Of a DNA stretch of 64,000 nt, positions 53,298 through 64,000 are shown in pieces (the first letter of the stretch is position 1; the number at the start of each line of letters is the position of its first letter). The stretch is from Vibrio sp. S17_S38. GTDB lineage: Bacteria; Pseudomonadota; Gammaproteobacteria; Enterobacterales; Vibrionaceae. Position numbers and translations under genes: made by a program. Location: positions 1 through 64,000 of the forward strand of contig NZ_JAAUWW010000017.1 in assembly GCF_014694375.1 (NCBI RefSeq), written 5' to 3'. The notes under the pieces were generated by a model. It was not told the origin of the DNA. It saw only the letters and a program-made list of their open reading frames with translations, and did no database searches.

Positions 53298-56033
53298 TTA
53301 TGCAATCTTACCATGGCATTGTTTGTATTTTTTGCCTGAACCACATGGACAAGCTTCATTCCGACCAACCTTGCGTTCTTCACGAACGACTGGTTGAGAG
53401 GCTTCATCTTGTGCTTCACCATCATCTATGCCTTCTGCACTTGCATGCTGGTACTGTTGACGACGAGCAGCGTCTTCGGCTTGAATTCGACGTTGTTCTT
53501 CCATACGATCGACTTCTTCACGCTCTTGAACGCGAACACGACTTAAGGTTGAGATAACATCGAATTTCAAACTATCTAATAACTCACTAAACAACTCAAA
53601 CGACTCACGTTTAAATTCTTGTTTAGGATCTTTTTGAGCATAACCACGTAAATGAATACCTTGACGCAAGTGATCCATAGCAGCAAGATGCTCTTTCCAA
53701 AGTGTATCAAGTGTTTGTAGCATAACTTGACGCTCAAAGTTACGCAGTACTTCTGCACCAACAACCTCTTCTTTATTTTTATAAATAACCGACGCTTCAT
53801 CAACAATACGATCACGCAAAACTTCTTCATAAAGTTTATCGTCTTCATCTAACCAAGTTTGGATAGGGAATTCGAGATCAAAATCTGCTTGTAAGCGAGC
53901 TTCTAACCCTGCTACATCCCACATGTCATCCAATGATTGTGGTGGAATATATTGCTCAAATACAGATGTCAGTACATCAATACGGTTTTGACCCAACATC
54001 TCGCTAATGTCGCCAGCACTCATTAATTCATCGCGTAATTCATACACCACTTTTCGCTGGTCATTCGCAACATCGTCATAATCAAGTAATTGCTTACGAA
54101 CATCAAAGTTACGGCCTTCTACTTTACGCTGTGCTTTTTCAATTGAGCGAGACAGCATACGACTTTCAATCGCTTCGCCTTCTTCCATACCACTTTGGAT
54201 TAAACCTGCCATGCGGTCAGAGGTAAAAATACGAAGTAGTGAATCTTCCATTGAGAGATAAAAACGAGAAGAACCAGCATCCCCTTGACGACCAGAACGC
54301 CCACGAAGCTGGTTATCTATGCGTCGAGATTCATGGCGCTCAGTACCAATAATATGAAGGCCACCTGCCTCTAGCACCGCATCATGAACCAACTGCCATT
54401 TAGCTTTGATCTCTGAAATCTGAGATTCTGTTGCTCCAGAACCTTGTTTATCAGTGAGTTTTTCAACTTCTGCTTCCCAACTACCGCCTAGCTTAATATC
54501 AGTACCACGACCAGCCATATTGGTTGCGATAGTTACTGCTCCAGGAGTACCTGCTAATTCAACGATCTCAGCTTCCTTTTCATGGAACTTAGCATTCAGG
54601 ACGCTGTGTTTAATTTTCGCATCTTTCAATGCATTCGATAGCAATTCTGATTTTTCAATCGAAACGGTACCAACTAAGATTGGCTGACCTTTTTCAACTC
54701 GTTCTCTTATGTCTTCGATAATAGCGGCAAATTTATCCGCTTCAGTGCGATAAACTACATCAGGCATATCATTACGGATCATTGGGCGGTTAGTTGGAAT
54801 AACAACAGTATCCAAGCCATAAATAGATTGGAACTCAAATGCTTCTGTGTCGGCAGTACCAGTCATACCAGAAAGCTTATCGTATAAACGGAAGTAATTT
54901 TGGAAGGTAATAGAAGCTAAGGTTTGGTTCTCATTTTGAATTTTAACGCCTTCTTTCGCTTCAACCGCTTGATGTAAGCCTTCAGACCAACGACGACCAG
55001 GCATTGTTCGACCTGTATGCTCATCAACAATGATAACCTCATCGTCTTTCACAATATAATCGACATCTTTTTCAAACAACACATGAGCTCGTAATGCAGC
55101 TGTAATATGGTGAAGAAGGCTGATATTAGCAGGAGAATAAAGGGTATCACCTTCCTCCATCATGCCATTACGAATCAAAAGCTCTTCAACAAACTCTTGA
55201 CCAGTTTCAGTCATGTGAACCTGTTTCGCTTTTTCATCAATAGTGTAGTGTTTATCTCCACGATACTCTTCAGTATCTTCTTCATCTTGACGTTCTAAAT
55301 TAGGGATCAATAAATTGATTCTAGTATACAAATCAGAACTATCTTCTGCTGGTCCTGAAATAATAAGAGGAGTTCGAGCTTCATCAATTAAGATAGAGTC
55401 CACTTCATCGACAACGGCAAAGAAACGCTCACGTTGTACGCGATCTTCAGGGCGAAATGCCATGTTGTCACGTAAGTAATCAAAACCAAATTCGTTGTTA
55501 GTGCCATACAAAATATCGCATTTATACGCAACTTGCTTTTGTTGAGGGATCATGTTCGGAACATTGATCCCAACAGTCATGCCTAGATACTCAAATAATG
55601 CTCGATTAGTTTCAGCATCACGAGCAGCCAAGTAATCATTCACAGTTACAATGTGAACACCTTTACCGGCTAATGCATTGAGGTATGCTGATAATGTAGC
55701 GGTTAGCGTTTTACCTTCACCAGTACGCATCTCTGCAATTTTCCCACCATTAAGAACCATGCCACCAACAAGCTGTACATCAAAATGGCGCATGCCATAA
55801 ATTCTTTTTGATGCTTCACGTACCGTTGCAAACGCTTCTGGTAATAGCTGATCAAGTGTTTCACCATTTTGATAGCGCTCACGAAACTCAACCGTTTTAC
55901 TTTTCAGTTGATCATCAGTTAAGGCATTAAAGTCAGGTTCAAAACTATTTATTTTATTTACGATTTTATTTAGTTGTCGTAGAGTTCTGTCATTACGACT
56001 ACCAATGACACTGGTCAGTAACTTAGTTAACAT
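53298..56033 (-). CDS. secA: Preprotein translocase motor ATPase SecA
   Basis: A 911-residue SecYEG motor that pushes preproteins through the inner membrane. The DEAD motor has [13 protein letters not shown] (Walker A, about 102-114), [15 protein letters not shown] and the second NBD with [21 protein letters not shown]-linked helices and a C-terminal zinc-binding SEC-C motif ([14 protein letters not shown], with three cysteines and a histidine) are present. Length is close to E. coli SecA (901). It is preceded by a 338-bp gap without secM. A small frame with a strong ribosome binding site lies in that leader (56261-56341). Confidence 0.98.
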   Translation of the reverse strand: MLTKLLTSVIGSRNDRTLRQLNKIVNKINSFEPDFNALTDDQLKSKTVEFRERYQNGETLDQLLPEAFATVREASKRIYGMRHFDVQLVGGMVLNGGKIAEMRTGEGKTLTATLSAYLNALAGKGVHIVTVNDYLAARDAETNRALFEYLGMTVGINVPNMIPQQKQVAYKCDILYGTNNEFGFDYLRDNMAFRPEDRVQRERFFAVVDEVDSILIDEARTPLIISGPAEDSSDLYTRINLLIPNLERQDEEDTEEYRGDKHYTIDEKAKQVHMTETGQEFVEELLIRNGMMEEGDTLYSPANISLLHHITAALRAHVLFEKDVDYIVKDDEVIIVDEHTGRTMPGRRWSEGLHQAVEAKEGVKIQNENQTLASITFQNYFRLYDKLSGMTGTADTEAFEFQSIYGLDTVVIPTNRPMIRNDMPDVVYRTEADKFAAIIEDIRERVEKGQPILVGTVSIEKSELLSNALKDAKIKHSVLNAKFHEKEAEIVELAGTPGAVTIATNMAGRGTDIKLGGSWEAEVEKLTDKQGSGATESQISEIKAKWQLVHDAVLEAGGLHIIGTERHESRRIDNQLRGRSGRQGDAGSSRFYLSMEDSLLRIFTSDRMAGLIQSGMEEGEAIESRMLSRSIEKAQRKVEGRNFDVRKQLLDYDDVANDQRKVVYELRDELMSAGDISEMLGQNRIDVLTSVFEQYIPPQSLDDMWDVAGLEARLQADFDLEFPIQTWLDEDDKLYEEVLRDRIVDEASVIYKNKEEVVGAEVLRNFERQVMLQTLDTLWKEHLAAMDHLRQGIHLRGYAQKDPKQEFKRESFELFSELLDSLKFDVISTLSRVRVQEREEVDRMEEQRRIQAEDAARRQQYQHASAEGIDDGEAQDEASQPVVREERKVGRNEACPCGSGKKYKQCHGKIA

Positions 56034-56260
56034 TATTTATGAATCTCTCTTTCTGATCCTTGGGATCTCTGCTTTCAGTTTCTCATCGCTTAATACTTCA
56101 AAACTAAGAATACTGATATAAATGTTGCCTATCTATTAGCATATGGTGCTGAAGCACTGTATTTTCAAGGATAAATTTTTAGTGGGTATATAGTATGGGA
56201 TTCTTGAGCTATCTTCTATCTAGAAACGACTTTGTTTACAGGGTTTATCGCTTTTTTTGA

Positions 56261-56341
56261 TCACACATCGTTTTTTTTTAATATCTGACTTAAATTAAAC
56301 GCTAATAAGTTAAAATGAATCTTAATTGATAATAATTCCAC
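56261..56341 (-). CDS. Possible 26-residue small protein in the secA leader
   Basis: A perfect AGGAGG (56353-56348 on the minus strand) lies six bases before a GTG start at 56341. The frame runs to TGA at 56261, giving 26 residues beginning MELLSIKIHF and ending ILKKNDV. An overlapping ATG two bases after the same ribosome binding site would give only seven codons. It sits 227 bp before secA, where enterobacteria have secM, but shows no SecM-like signal peptide or arrest motif. No promoter was identified. It may be a leader peptide, a small protein or a chance frame. Confidence 0.35.
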   Translation of the reverse strand: MELLSIKIHFNLLAFNLSQILKKNDV

Positions 56342-56371
56342 TCATGACCTCCTAAATTTAAAAGAGTATTT

Positions 56372-56842
56372 ATGCGCGATCATCGTCCTACGTTAACTAA
56401 AGATCTGTTGATAGATTACCGTATGGGGCAGCTAAGTCAGCACGTTAGTGACATACTGAAGATCAATAAGGCCCTGCAATCTATTTTAACGCCAGCATTT
56501 CGTCCACATTGCCGAGCGGCAAATATAAAAAACAGCCAGCTATTGATAGAAGTTGCCAGCGCATCATTACAAATGAAACTGAACTATGACCGTATTCATA
56601 TTTTGTCTCAATTACGGGCAAATGGTTTCTCTAAATTAAGTGGCATTGAATTCAAAATAAACCCAGAGCTTTACCGCACTGATTCCATAAAAGAAAAACC
56701 AGCTACACCTTATCAATCATCAGGTTTAAGTGAAAACTCAGCTCAATCAATACTTATGATCGCAGGATTAGCACCGCCAAAACTAAAGCTTCGAATTGAA
56801 AGTTTAGCTAAATTAGCAAAAAATAGTACTCATCTTAAATAG
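56372..56842 (+). CDS. dciA: DciA-type replicative helicase loader (DUF721)
   Basis: A 156-residue DUF721 protein. DciA loads the replicative helicase DnaB in bacteria that lack phage-type DnaC loaders, including Vibrio. The KH-like DUF721 domain (about 20-105) has LKINKALQSILTPAFRPHCRA (in part) and LLIEVASASLQMKLN, ending with a KLSGIEFKINPEL-like strand. The C-terminal 50 residues are basic and likely flexible. It is divergent from secA and convergent with lpxC, the position I recall from other Vibrio. The exact start has only a weak AAGAG ribosome binding site. Confidence 0.85.
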   Translation: MRDHRPTLTKDLLIDYRMGQLSQHVSDILKINKALQSILTPAFRPHCRAANIKNSQLLIEVASASLQMKLNYDRIHILSQLRANGFSKLSGIEFKINPELYRTDSIKEKPATPYQSSGLSENSAQSILMIAGLAPPKLKLRIESLAKLAKNSTHLK

Positions 56843-56873
56843 ATAACGTGATTAAAAAAGAAATCAACAGACG

Positions 56874-56908
56874 AAAAAAAACCAGACTAATATAAAGTCT
56901 GGTCTTTT
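56874..56908. terminator. Bidirectional terminator between dciA and lpxC
   Basis: ACCAGACT (56881-56888) pairs with AGTCTGGT (56896-56903). A run of A precedes it and TCTTTT follows, so both strands have T-rich ends. Confidence 0.85.
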
Positions 56909-56927
56909 AAAGTTCTAACTGGATTTA

Positions 56928-57848
56928 TTAAGCTAGTACAGTATTCGTCATCTCACCAAAAGCCACTGGTGAACCGGCTGACTCTTCGAAGGTTGCCCAT
57001 TCCCAAGCTTCTTGGTTCGCTAGCAATGCACGCAATAGTTGATTATTCAGTGCATGTCCTGTTTTATAAGCTCGAAGCTCACCAACAATACTATGCCCAG
57101 ACATATATAAATCACCAATCGCATCTAAGACTTTATGAGTCACAAATTCATTACTGAAACGTAGACCATCTTCATTCAAGATACGGTATTCATCCAAAAC
57201 GATAGCACAATCAAAACTACCGCCTAAGCATAAATTCTGAGATTGAAGATATTCAATATCACGCATAAAACCAAAAGTACGAGCGCGTGAAATATCTTTA
57301 ATAAATGCTTGAGAAGAAAAATCAAACAACATGTGCTGTTCATCTGCTTCAATAGCTGGATGGTTGAACTCGATTTCAAAGTCCATGCGAAAACCATCAT
57401 AAGGGACCAACTCAGCCCACTTATCACCATCTTCAACGCGCACAGGTTTTTTAATCCGGATAAAGCGCTTCGCTGCATTTAATGTTTCAATACCGGCTGA
57501 TTGCAACAAGTATACAAATGGGCTAGCACTACCGTCCATAATAGGAATTTCAGGTGCATCGACTTCAATAATAATATTATCAATACCCATGCCTGATAAT
57601 GCAGCATTTAAATGCTCTACTGTCGAAATACGGATGCCTTCATCATTAACTAAAGCAGTACATAACATAGTGTCTCGTACTGAATTTGCATCAGATGGAA
57701 AATCCACTGGCGGACTCAGATCAGTGCGACGGTAAATAATGCCAGTATTTGCAGGTGCAGGGCGTAGAGTTAACGTAACTTTACGCCCAGAGTGGAGACC
57801 CACACCAGTCGTTTTGATTTGCTCTTTTAAAGTACGTTGTCTAATCAT
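56928..57848 (-). CDS. lpxC: UDP-3-O-acyl-N-acetylglucosamine deacetylase LpxC
   Basis: A 306-residue zinc deacetylase, the committed step of lipid A synthesis. Zinc ligands are H79 in [12 protein letters not shown], and the histidine and aspartate of [15 protein letters not shown] near residues 238-252. The N-terminus [17 protein letters not shown] is typical. Length equals the E. coli enzyme (305). It lies 103 bp behind ftsZ, at the end of the division cluster, as is usual. Confidence 0.97.
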   Translation of the reverse strand: MIRQRTLKEQIKTTGVGLHSGRKVTLTLRPAPANTGIIYRRTDLSPPVDFPSDANSVRDTMLCTALVNDEGIRISTVEHLNAALSGMGIDNIIIEVDAPEIPIMDGSASPFVYLLQSAGIETLNAAKRFIRIKKPVRVEDGDKWAELVPYDGFRMDFEIEFNHPAIEADEQHMLFDFSSQAFIKDISRARTFGFMRDIEYLQSQNLCLGGSFDCAIVLDEYRILNEDGLRFSNEFVTHKVLDAIGDLYMSGHSIVGELRAYKTGHALNNQLLRALLANQEAWEWATFEESAGSPVAFGEMTNTVLA

Positions 57849-57951
57849 CTAATTTGCCTTTCTATCACGCCACATAAAATTCCAGCCATCAATACCACTG
57901 GTCAGATATGCTATCATATTTTAGAAACACTTCAAGTTAATTGTGTAAATC

Positions 57952-59172
57952 TCAATCAGCTTGATTGCGTAAAAATGCTGGGATATCAAAATATCCACTG
58001 TCATTTTCATCTGGCTTTTTAGCCGTATTCGAATTATGGTTTGCTGAACTCGACGATGCTGCACTGGATGTTGAAGACGCAGAAGTTTTACGCAACATAG
58101 GTTGTGGCTCTTCTTCTGTGGCAGCCGCTACAGGTTGAGCTACTTGCGCAGGAGTTGCTACTGTAGGTTTTGTCACCCCACCTTTTACTAAGGTAATTTC
58201 TGGTGGTTGTGATTTACCAATACCTGTCGCAACAACCGTTACACGAATTTCATCTTTCATGTCAGGGTCAAGAGAAGTGCCAATAACAACTGTGGCATTA
58301 TCAGAAGCAAAAGCTTTCACTGTGTTACCCACAATTTCAAACTCTTCTAAGCGCATATCATAGCCAGCAGTTATATTAACTAAAACGCCACGAGCACCCG
58401 CTAAATCGATATCTTCAAGTAATGGGCTAGATATTGCCATTTCAGAAGCTTCTTCCGCACGATCTTCGCCAGTAGCATGACCGCTACCCATCATCGCATG
58501 TCCCATTTCAGACATAACAGTACGAACATCGGCAAAGTCGACATTAATCATACCAGGGCGAGTAATTAGCTCAGCGATACCTTGCACAGCATTTTTAAGT
58601 ACATCGTTCGCTTTAGCAAAAGCTTCTAACAAAGTGATTCCACGACCAAGTACTTTAAGCAATTTTTCGTTTGGAATCGTGATCAATGAATCGACATGCT
58701 TTGATAATTCTTCAATTCCTTGATCTGCGAAAGCCATACGTTTCTTGCCTTCAAAACTAAACGGCTTAGTGACAACTGCAACGGTTAGCACGCCAAGTTC
58801 TTTCGCCACTTCAGCAATAACAGGAGCAGCACCGGTACCAGTCCCTCCCCCCATACCAGCGGCAATAAAGACCATATCGGCACCGGACAATGCAGCTTTA
58901 ATCGCTTCACGATCTTCTAATGCAGAATCACGTCCAACTTGTGGATTTGCTCCAGCTCCCAAACCTTTAGTGATATCACCACCGATTTGGATTACATTGC
59001 TTACGCTTACTTTTCGTAGTGCTTGAGCATCAGTATTAACAGTAATGAATTCCACACCTTCGATGGACTCACGTACCATATGCTCAACAGCGTTACCGCC
59101 ACCACCACCAACTCCAACGACCTTAATTACAGCATCGTCAGACATTTCCATCATCGGTTCAAACATTGACAT
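57952..59172 (-). CDS. ftsZ: Cell division GTPase FtsZ
   Basis: A 406-residue tubulin homologue forming the Z ring. The GTPase domain (about 13-315) has [16 protein letters not shown], the tubulin signature [13 protein letters not shown] and the [13 protein letters not shown] block. The variable Ser/Ala/Thr-rich linker leads to the C-terminal peptide [11 protein letters not shown] that binds FtsA and ZipA. Slightly longer than E. coli (383), because of the linker. GGAG lies seven bases before the start. It follows ftsA by 33 bp. Confidence 0.98.
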   Translation of the reverse strand: MSMFEPMMEMSDDAVIKVVGVGGGGGNAVEHMVRESIEGVEFITVNTDAQALRKVSVSNVIQIGGDITKGLGAGANPQVGRDSALEDREAIKAALSGADMVFIAAGMGGGTGTGAAPVIAEVAKELGVLTVAVVTKPFSFEGKKRMAFADQGIEELSKHVDSLITIPNEKLLKVLGRGITLLEAFAKANDVLKNAVQGIAELITRPGMINVDFADVRTVMSEMGHAMMGSGHATGEDRAEEASEMAISSPLLEDIDLAGARGVLVNITAGYDMRLEEFEIVGNTVKAFASDNATVVIGTSLDPDMKDEIRVTVVATGIGKSQPPEITLVKGGVTKPTVATPAQVAQPVAAATEEEPQPMLRKTSASSTSSAASSSSANHNSNTAKKPDENDSGYFDIPAFLRNQAD

Positions 59173-59205
59173 GTGTATTCTCCGTTTCTTCCTGTTCGCC
59201 TCAGG

Positions 59206-60480
59206 TTAAAACTCTTTTTGTATCCAATTACGCAGCTTTTGAATGAATTCAGCCAGGGAGTTACCAGCGCGTTGCTTAGGTACTGACTGTTGATATTCAC
59301 TCTCGTTATAAAACTGACTGTCTTTGGCGTAATGTAGTAATCCAACCGCCGTTGAATGATGCGGCTCTTTAACGTAGTCAGTTAACCCTCTGACCTCTAG
59401 GGGTTTACCAATTCGAACTTGATTGCGGAATACGCGCTCAGCGCATTCTACTAAACCTTCAATCTGTGCAGCGCCACCAGTTAATACTACACCAGCGGCC
59501 AAATGATGTTTAATTCCATCTTCTCGTAATTTGGCTTGAGTCGAATCAACGATTTGATTCGCCATGCCCATTAATTCAGTATATCGGGGTTCTATCACTT
59601 CTGCCAAAGTTTGACGTTGTAAACTTCGAGAAGGACGGCCACCAACACTTGGAACATTAACGGTATCATCTTTGCTTACTAATTCACTTAATGCGCAACC
59701 AAATTTAATTTTTATTTCTTCAGCATCACTGACTGGCGTACCAAATGCAAATGCAATATCACTTGTAACCGCATTACCTGCATAAGAAAAGACTTTTGTG
59801 TGACGTAGCGCACCACCTGTCCAGATAGAAACTTCCATAGTTCCTGCGCCAATATCAATGACACAAACACCTAGCTCTCTTTCATCTTCAGTAATAACAG
59901 CATTACTTGATGCAAGGCCCGAATAAATCAGTTGCTCGACTTTTAAATTACAGCGTTCAACCGCTTTAATAATATTACGAGCCATATCATTATGGCATGA
60001 AATCAAGTGAACACTGGCTTCCATACGAACACCAGAGAGACCAAGCGGGTTTTTGATGCCTTCTTGATAATCAATAGTAAATTCTTGTGGTATCACATGT
60101 AGTATACGTTGCTCTTCACCAATTTTAATTGATTTAGCGGTATGTATTACACGATCAATATCATCTTGAACTACTTCTTCATCAGAAATGGCACCCATAC
60201 CTTTTTCAATACGGCTTGCTATATGCTTACCAGATAAAGAAAGATACACGCTAGTAATCTGGCATTCTGCCATTAATTCTGCTTGATCAATAGCTCTTTG
60301 AATTGATTTTACTACGGATTCAAGATCGTTAACACCGCCTTTATCCATACCACTAGAAAGGCATTCACCTGATCCAATAATATTAATTTGCCCATCAGGA
60401 AGAACTTCTCCCACTAATGCAACAATATTTGCAGTGCCGATATCAAGACCAACGACAATATTACCTTCTGAGGCCTTCAT
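59206..60480 (-). CDS. ftsA: Cell division protein FtsA
   Basis: A 424-residue actin-like protein tethering FtsZ to the membrane. It opens with VVGLDIGTANIVALVG (phosphate 1), has CVIDIGAGTMEVSIWTGG (phosphate 2), the inserted 1C domain (about 85-165) and GVVLTGGAAQIEGL. The C-terminal amphipathic helix LAEFIQKLRNWIQKEF is the membrane anchor. Its start overlaps the ftsQ stop by one base, so the genes are translationally coupled. Confidence 0.97.
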   Translation of the reverse strand: MKASEGNIVVGLDIGTANIVALVGEVLPDGQINIIGSGECLSSGMDKGGVNDLESVVKSIQRAIDQAELMAECQITSVYLSLSGKHIASRIEKGMGAISDEEVVQDDIDRVIHTAKSIKIGEEQRILHVIPQEFTIDYQEGIKNPLGLSGVRMEASVHLISCHNDMARNIIKAVERCNLKVEQLIYSGLASSNAVITEDERELGVCVIDIGAGTMEVSIWTGGALRHTKVFSYAGNAVTSDIAFAFGTPVSDAEEIKIKFGCALSELVSKDDTVNVPSVGGRPSRSLQRQTLAEVIEPRYTELMGMANQIVDSTQAKLREDGIKHHLAAGVVLTGGAAQIEGLVECAERVFRNQVRIGKPLEVRGLTDYVKEPHHSTAVGLLHYAKDSQFYNESEYQQSVPKQRAGNSLAEFIQKLRNWIQKEF

Positions 60481-61259
60481 TATTTATTACTCTCTTGTGA
60501 TGAACCATCATCTGAAATCCAACCGACAGCAGCACCAGTATCATACCGAAGATCGATGTAGCTGACTTGTTCCGCCTTATCACCTAAACGGCGATATAGT
60601 TGGATGAAACGATTCAGGCGATTTTCTCGGGCATCTTTACCCAATTCTAAACGAATACCATTATCTAAAATTATTTGCCATGCACGGCGCTCATTTAAAA
60701 CAACCGAAGTGATTGTACGCCCTAATGGCTTCAGTAAGCGATTACTGGTTTCCCATACTGATAATACATTTTCACTGGAGCCAGCCGGCCCATATAAATT
60801 AACAATATTGCCATCAATGTCAGAAGGATTACCATTAAAGACTTTACCGTCAGCATTCAACAGAGCATTACTATTCCATATAGCGTCTGCTTTATATTCA
60901 ACAATATAAACTTTAATTAAATCTGGCCACTGCTTTCGAACAGATACTTGCTTAACCCAAGGTAGCGTTTTAAGTGCTGCTTGCAAACTATTTACATCTT
61001 GCGTCATGAAGGTTCCCATGTTGGGCACTTTCGATAAAGCTTCTTGTACTTCATTTGGGTTTACATGAGTCAATTTGCCTTCAATCATCACTCGTGACAG
61101 TGGCAATCGTTGCGAGTCAGTCATCCAACTCACCGTAAAATAAACAACTGCAATAATAGAAATCACAACTAACAAGAGAAACACACCACCAAAGAAGTAA
61201 TCTTTAGTGGGATTCGATTTTAATGACGGATTATTAAAATTCTCAGCAGTAACATTCAT
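60480..61259 (-). CDS. ftsQ: Cell division protein FtsQ
   Basis: A 259-residue single-span membrane protein linking early and late divisome parts (FtsB/FtsL). A short cytoplasmic stretch is followed by a transmembrane segment (about 24-48), a POTRA domain (LSRVMIEGKLTHVNPNEVQEAL, given in part) and the beta domain ending with YIDLRYDTGAAVGW. In enterobacteria ddlB precedes it; here there is a 154-bp non-coding gap to murC instead. Confidence 0.95.
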   Translation of the reverse strand: MNVTAENFNNPSLKSNPTKDYFFGGVFLLLVVISIIAVVYFTVSWMTDSQRLPLSRVMIEGKLTHVNPNEVQEALSKVPNMGTFMTQDVNSLQAALKTLPWVKQVSVRKQWPDLIKVYIVEYKADAIWNSNALLNADGKVFNGNPSDIDGNIVNLYGPAGSSENVLSVWETSNRLLKPLGRTITSVVLNERRAWQIILDNGIRLELGKDARENRLNRFIQLYRRLGDKAEQVSYIDLRYDTGAAVGWISDDGSSQESNK

Positions 61260-61413
61260 AATTAGCAGTGAAACTCATATTGTTAATGCAAAACCCTATC
61301 AAATTAATGATAATTAATATGAATGAATTAATGAACATCCATCATCATGACGAAATATTAGACAGCGATTATACTGTGCTAAGCGCACACTTCCAATGAA
61401 AATGCTTGGTATT

Positions 61414-62880
61414 TTACGCACTTTTTGCTTTCATTTGAGCGATATTCAGTTTTAAATCCGCTAATTTCTTTGCAACCTTACCAACATCTCCAGCACCTTG
61501 AGTGAGCACAAGGTCATTATCTTCAATTAAGTTGGCTAAAACCGAAGGTAATTTTCCCATATCAGGAACAAAAATAGGATCAATTTTACCTCGACTACGA
61601 ATCGTTCGGCACAATGAACGACCATCTGCACCTGCTATCTTTTTTTCACCCGCTGAGTAAACATCTAGCATTATTAATACATCAACTTTCTCTAATACAT
61701 TAGCAAAGTCATCATATAAATCACGAGTACGGCTATAGCGATGTGGTTGAAAAATCATGACCAAGCGCTTATCTTTCCAACCTGCTCTAGCTGCTTGAAT
61801 AGTGACATCGACTTCGCTTGGATGATGTCCATAATCGTCCACCAACATTGCATTCCCATTTCCAGTATCAAATTCACCTAAATGGTCAAACCGGCGCCCT
61901 GTTCCTTCAGTACTAACTAGTGCACGGACAATCGCTTCATCACTAATATCATCTTCTGTGGCAACCGCTATCGCTGCTGATGCATTCAAAGCATTATGCT
62001 TACCAGGAATATTCAACGTAATTTCCAAGTCTTTACGATCTTGACGCACCACGGTAAACATACCTTGCTGACCTTTTTGATGATAGTTGGTTAATCGAAC
62101 ATCTGCATCTTCAGAGAAACCATAAGTAATCACTTGACGGCTAATACGAGGAATTAACTCACGCACAACCGGATCATCAATACATACGATCGCTTGCCCA
62201 TAGAACGGTAAATTATGTAGAAAATCGATAAAAGTTTGTTTCAATGTTTCAAAATCACCACCATAAGTATCCATATGATCAGCTTCAATATTAGTCACAA
62301 TACTGACCATAGGCTGCAGGTGCAAAAATGAAGCATCACTTTCGTCAGCTTCTGCAATCAAAAAACGGCTAGAGCCTAAACGAGCATTGGTCCCAGCACT
62401 TTTTACTAGACCACCATTAACAAAAGTAGGATCAAGACCCGCTTCAAAGTATATTTGAGTCACTAAGGCTGTCGTTGTGGTTTTCCCATGCGTGCCAGCA
62501 ACAGCAATACCATGACGAAAACGCATTAACTCAGCTAACATCTCAGCTCTACGAACCACTGGGATCCGCATTTTTTTTGCTGCGACTAACTCGGGATTAT
62601 CTGGCGAAATAGCAGTTGAAACCACCACTACACTCGCATGCTCAATATTAGAAGCCTGATGTCCAAGATAAACCTTTGCACCTTTTTCAGTTAGGCGCTC
62701 AGTCACTGCATTTTCACCAAGATCCGATCCCGAAATTTCATAGCCTTCATTCAGCAATACTTCCGCGATACCACTCATTCCCGCACCACCAATGCCGACA
62801 AAATGAATGCATTTCACTCGACGCATTTCAGGCACGATAGCGCGTAATTCTGATAAATTTGTACTTTTCTTAGTGAGCAT
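61414..62880 (-). CDS. murC: UDP-N-acetylmuramate--L-alanine ligase MurC
   Basis: A 488-residue Mur ligase adding the first L-alanine to UDP-MurNAc. The N-terminal UDP-binding domain has [17 protein letters not shown]. The central ATPase has [14 protein letters not shown] (about 123-136) and the lysine/aspartate block [11 protein letters not shown]. The C-terminal domain has [14 protein letters not shown] and FQPHRYSRT. The start is 9 bp after the murG stop, in the same operon. Confidence 0.97.
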   Translation of the reverse strand: MLTKKSTNLSELRAIVPEMRRVKCIHFVGIGGAGMSGIAEVLLNEGYEISGSDLGENAVTERLTEKGAKVYLGHQASNIEHASVVVVSTAISPDNPELVAAKKMRIPVVRRAEMLAELMRFRHGIAVAGTHGKTTTTALVTQIYFEAGLDPTFVNGGLVKSAGTNARLGSSRFLIAEADESDASFLHLQPMVSIVTNIEADHMDTYGGDFETLKQTFIDFLHNLPFYGQAIVCIDDPVVRELIPRISRQVITYGFSEDADVRLTNYHQKGQQGMFTVVRQDRKDLEITLNIPGKHNALNASAAIAVATEDDISDEAIVRALVSTEGTGRRFDHLGEFDTGNGNAMLVDDYGHHPSEVDVTIQAARAGWKDKRLVMIFQPHRYSRTRDLYDDFANVLEKVDVLIMLDVYSAGEKKIAGADGRSLCRTIRSRGKIDPIFVPDMGKLPSVLANLIEDNDLVLTQGAGDVGKVAKKLADLKLNIAQMKAKSA

Positions 62881-62889
62881 TATTTGTTC

Positions 62890-63951
62890 TCAATCTTTAC
62901 TTACCGCAATAATTGCAGCGGCAACACGGGTATCGGCGTCAAGAATCGCAGCTTGGCGAGCTTTTTGAGCCATGGATAATAACTGATTCCGATCCAGTTT
63001 TTTCAATTGTTCAGCTAAGCCTTGTTCCGTCAGCTCAGGTTGTTCGATCATTAATGCCGCGCCACATTTCACTAAGTGATCAGCATTTAGTGCTTGCTGG
63101 CGATCTTTATGCATAAATGGAATAAAAATAGCGCCAACACCTGCGGCTGAAACCTCAGAAACCGTTAGTGCGCCAGAACGGCACACCAATACATCAGCCC
63201 ATGCATAAGCCTGCGCTACATCATCAATGAACTCTGTAACTTGATAGTTTTTTACTTGATGAGTTTGATAAAGCGATTCCACTATATCCTTCTGATCTTT
63301 ACCTGCTTGGTGACAAATTGTGTAATTTTCACCTAATATCGACATCACTGGAGGCAAAGTCGTATTTAAAATACTCGCGCCTTGACTCCCTCCTATCACT
63401 AAAATACGAATGGGATCTTGACGATCAGCAAAACGCTCCGCAGGTTCTGGAAGTACCACCACATCTTGACGAACAGGATTCCCAACCACTTCTGCATTTG
63501 GGAAAGCGCCCGGGAAAGCCTGCATCACACGTTTTGCAATTTTAGATAACCATTGATTAGTTAGTCCAGCAACCGCATTTTGTTCATGTAATACAACCGG
63601 GATACCTGATAACCATGCCGCGACGCCACCAGGCCCACTCACGTAGCCACCCATTCCGAGCACCACATCCGGCTGCCAAGCTTTAATATGCTTACGCGCT
63701 TGCATAATGGCGTTAACTATTTGAAAAGGCGCCTTGATGAGCTTAACGAGACCTTGTCCACGTAAACCTTTCACCTTAATAAAATCAATCTCAATACCGT
63801 GCTTGGGTACTAAGTCAGCTTCCATTCTATCTGGCGTGCCGAGCCAACGAATTTCCCAACCTTGGCCCTGTAATTGTTTAGCTACAGCGAGTCCAGGAAA
63901 AACATGTCCCCCCGTTCCCCCAGCCATGACTAATAAACGTTTATTTTTCAT
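62890..63951 (-). CDS. murG: UDP-GlcNAc:lipid I N-acetylglucosaminyltransferase MurG
   Basis: A 353-residue peripheral inner membrane GT-B glycosyltransferase that converts lipid I to lipid II. The N-terminal motif [14 protein letters not shown] binds the acceptor diphosphate. The C-terminal half has [12 protein letters not shown] and the donor site [24 protein letters not shown]. Length matches E. coli (355). It overlaps the end of the preceding ftsW frame by 11 bases. Confidence 0.97.
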   Translation of the reverse strand: MKNKRLLVMAGGTGGHVFPGLAVAKQLQGQGWEIRWLGTPDRMEADLVPKHGIEIDFIKVKGLRGQGLVKLIKAPFQIVNAIMQARKHIKAWQPDVVLGMGGYVSGPGGVAAWLSGIPVVLHEQNAVAGLTNQWLSKIAKRVMQAFPGAFPNAEVVGNPVRQDVVVLPEPAERFADRQDPIRILVIGGSQGASILNTTLPPVMSILGENYTICHQAGKDQKDIVESLYQTHQVKNYQVTEFIDDVAQAYAWADVLVCRSGALTVSEVSAAGVGAIFIPFMHKDRQQALNADHLVKCGAALMIEQPELTEQGLAEQLKKLDRNQLLSMAQKARQAAILDADTRVAAAIIAVSKD

Positions 63952-64000
63952 TTTTACTCAATTCATTCTCATCATCATTTGATTGATGCTTAGAGGTTAA
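63941..64000 (-). CDS. ftsW: C-terminal end of FtsW (partial)
   Basis: From the right edge (64000) a minus-strand frame of 19 codons runs to TAA at 63943-63941, with no stop before it. The tail is polar ([15 protein letters not shown]), as a cytoplasmic C-terminus would be. Its overlap with murG and its place in the cluster make ftsW by far the most likely identity, but the part present is too short to show it directly. Confidence 0.55.
   Translation of the reverse strand, partial: LTSKHQSNDDENELSKNEK

Noticed and set aside
1-64000. CRISPR arrays, insertion sequences, tRNA genes, prophage genes, integron attC sites
   Set aside because: None recognised on reading the gaps and frames; no regular direct-repeat arrays beyond the operator repeats described, and no transposase or integrase.

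Overview
The window reads as chromosomal DNA of a Vibrionaceae gammaproteobacterium, most likely a fairly low-GC Vibrio or close relative. The evidence is gene content and order: rluD-pgeF-clpB, bamD-raiA-pheL-pheA, slt-trpR, aroF-tyrA beside a BtsSR-type two-component system, parC-parE-yqiA-cpdA-yqiB-nudF facing tolC, hldE-glnE-ygiF, TIGR00153-pit-ygiM, mutT-secA-dciA, and a division/cell-wall cluster lpxC-ftsZ-ftsA-ftsQ-murC-murG-ftsW without ddl. No tRNA, insertion sequence, CRISPR array or prophage was seen. Almost everything is housekeeping core; the accessory-looking part is the first 6.5 kb.

Left edge (1-306): tandem P1/P2 promoters of a ribosomal RNA operon fire leftward out of the window; the rRNA genes are not included. 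Region 307-6481 is a purine-scavenging island: a predicted 8-oxoguanine deaminase on the minus strand faces away from an NMT1-type ABC transporter (binding protein, ATPase, permease), a small guanine-deaminase-like enzyme and an isopenicillin-N-synthase-like Fe(II)/2-oxoglutarate oxygenase. Two sigma-54 promoters diverge from the shared 482-bp gap. Three copies of one short RNA motif (conserved strands GAGTAGAAGCGGT and CATTGCTC) precede the deaminase, the binding protein and the oxygenase. I assign them to the NMT1 motif, the xanthine/uric-acid riboswitch. In all three the 3' strand of the closing stem is also complementary to the Shine-Dalgarno sequence of its own gene, which suggests that ligand binding switches translation on.

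6511-22500: clpB with a sigma-32 promoter, pgeF, rluD, bamD, raiA, then the phenylalanine-attenuated pheA (15-residue leader peptide with six Phe), yjjX, slt-trpR, ettA, an M23 peptidase, and aroF-tyrA with TyrR boxes upstream. Aromatic amino acid synthesis and its control (TrpR, TyrR boxes, Phe attenuator) are thus concentrated in 10 kb.

22500-32100: a LytS/BtsS-type histidine kinase broken by an in-frame TGA at codon 215, its LytTR regulator BtsR, PsiE, a divergent pair made of an RLAN/ATP-grasp ligase and a GNAT-C39 peptidase fusion, a CPA1 antiporter, a lipoprotein, and a CstA/BtsT-type transporter preceded by a tandem array of BtsR-like half-sites. Kinase, regulator and target promoter lie within 8 kb.

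32100-64000: ispH-fkpB, topoisomerase IV, lipid A / outer membrane functions (tolC, hldE, lpxC), glnE, phosphate uptake (TIGR00153-pit), protein export (secA), a helicase loader (dciA) and the division cluster running off the right edge inside ftsW. Assignments rest on reading the translated sequences and on family knowledge; no database search was run.
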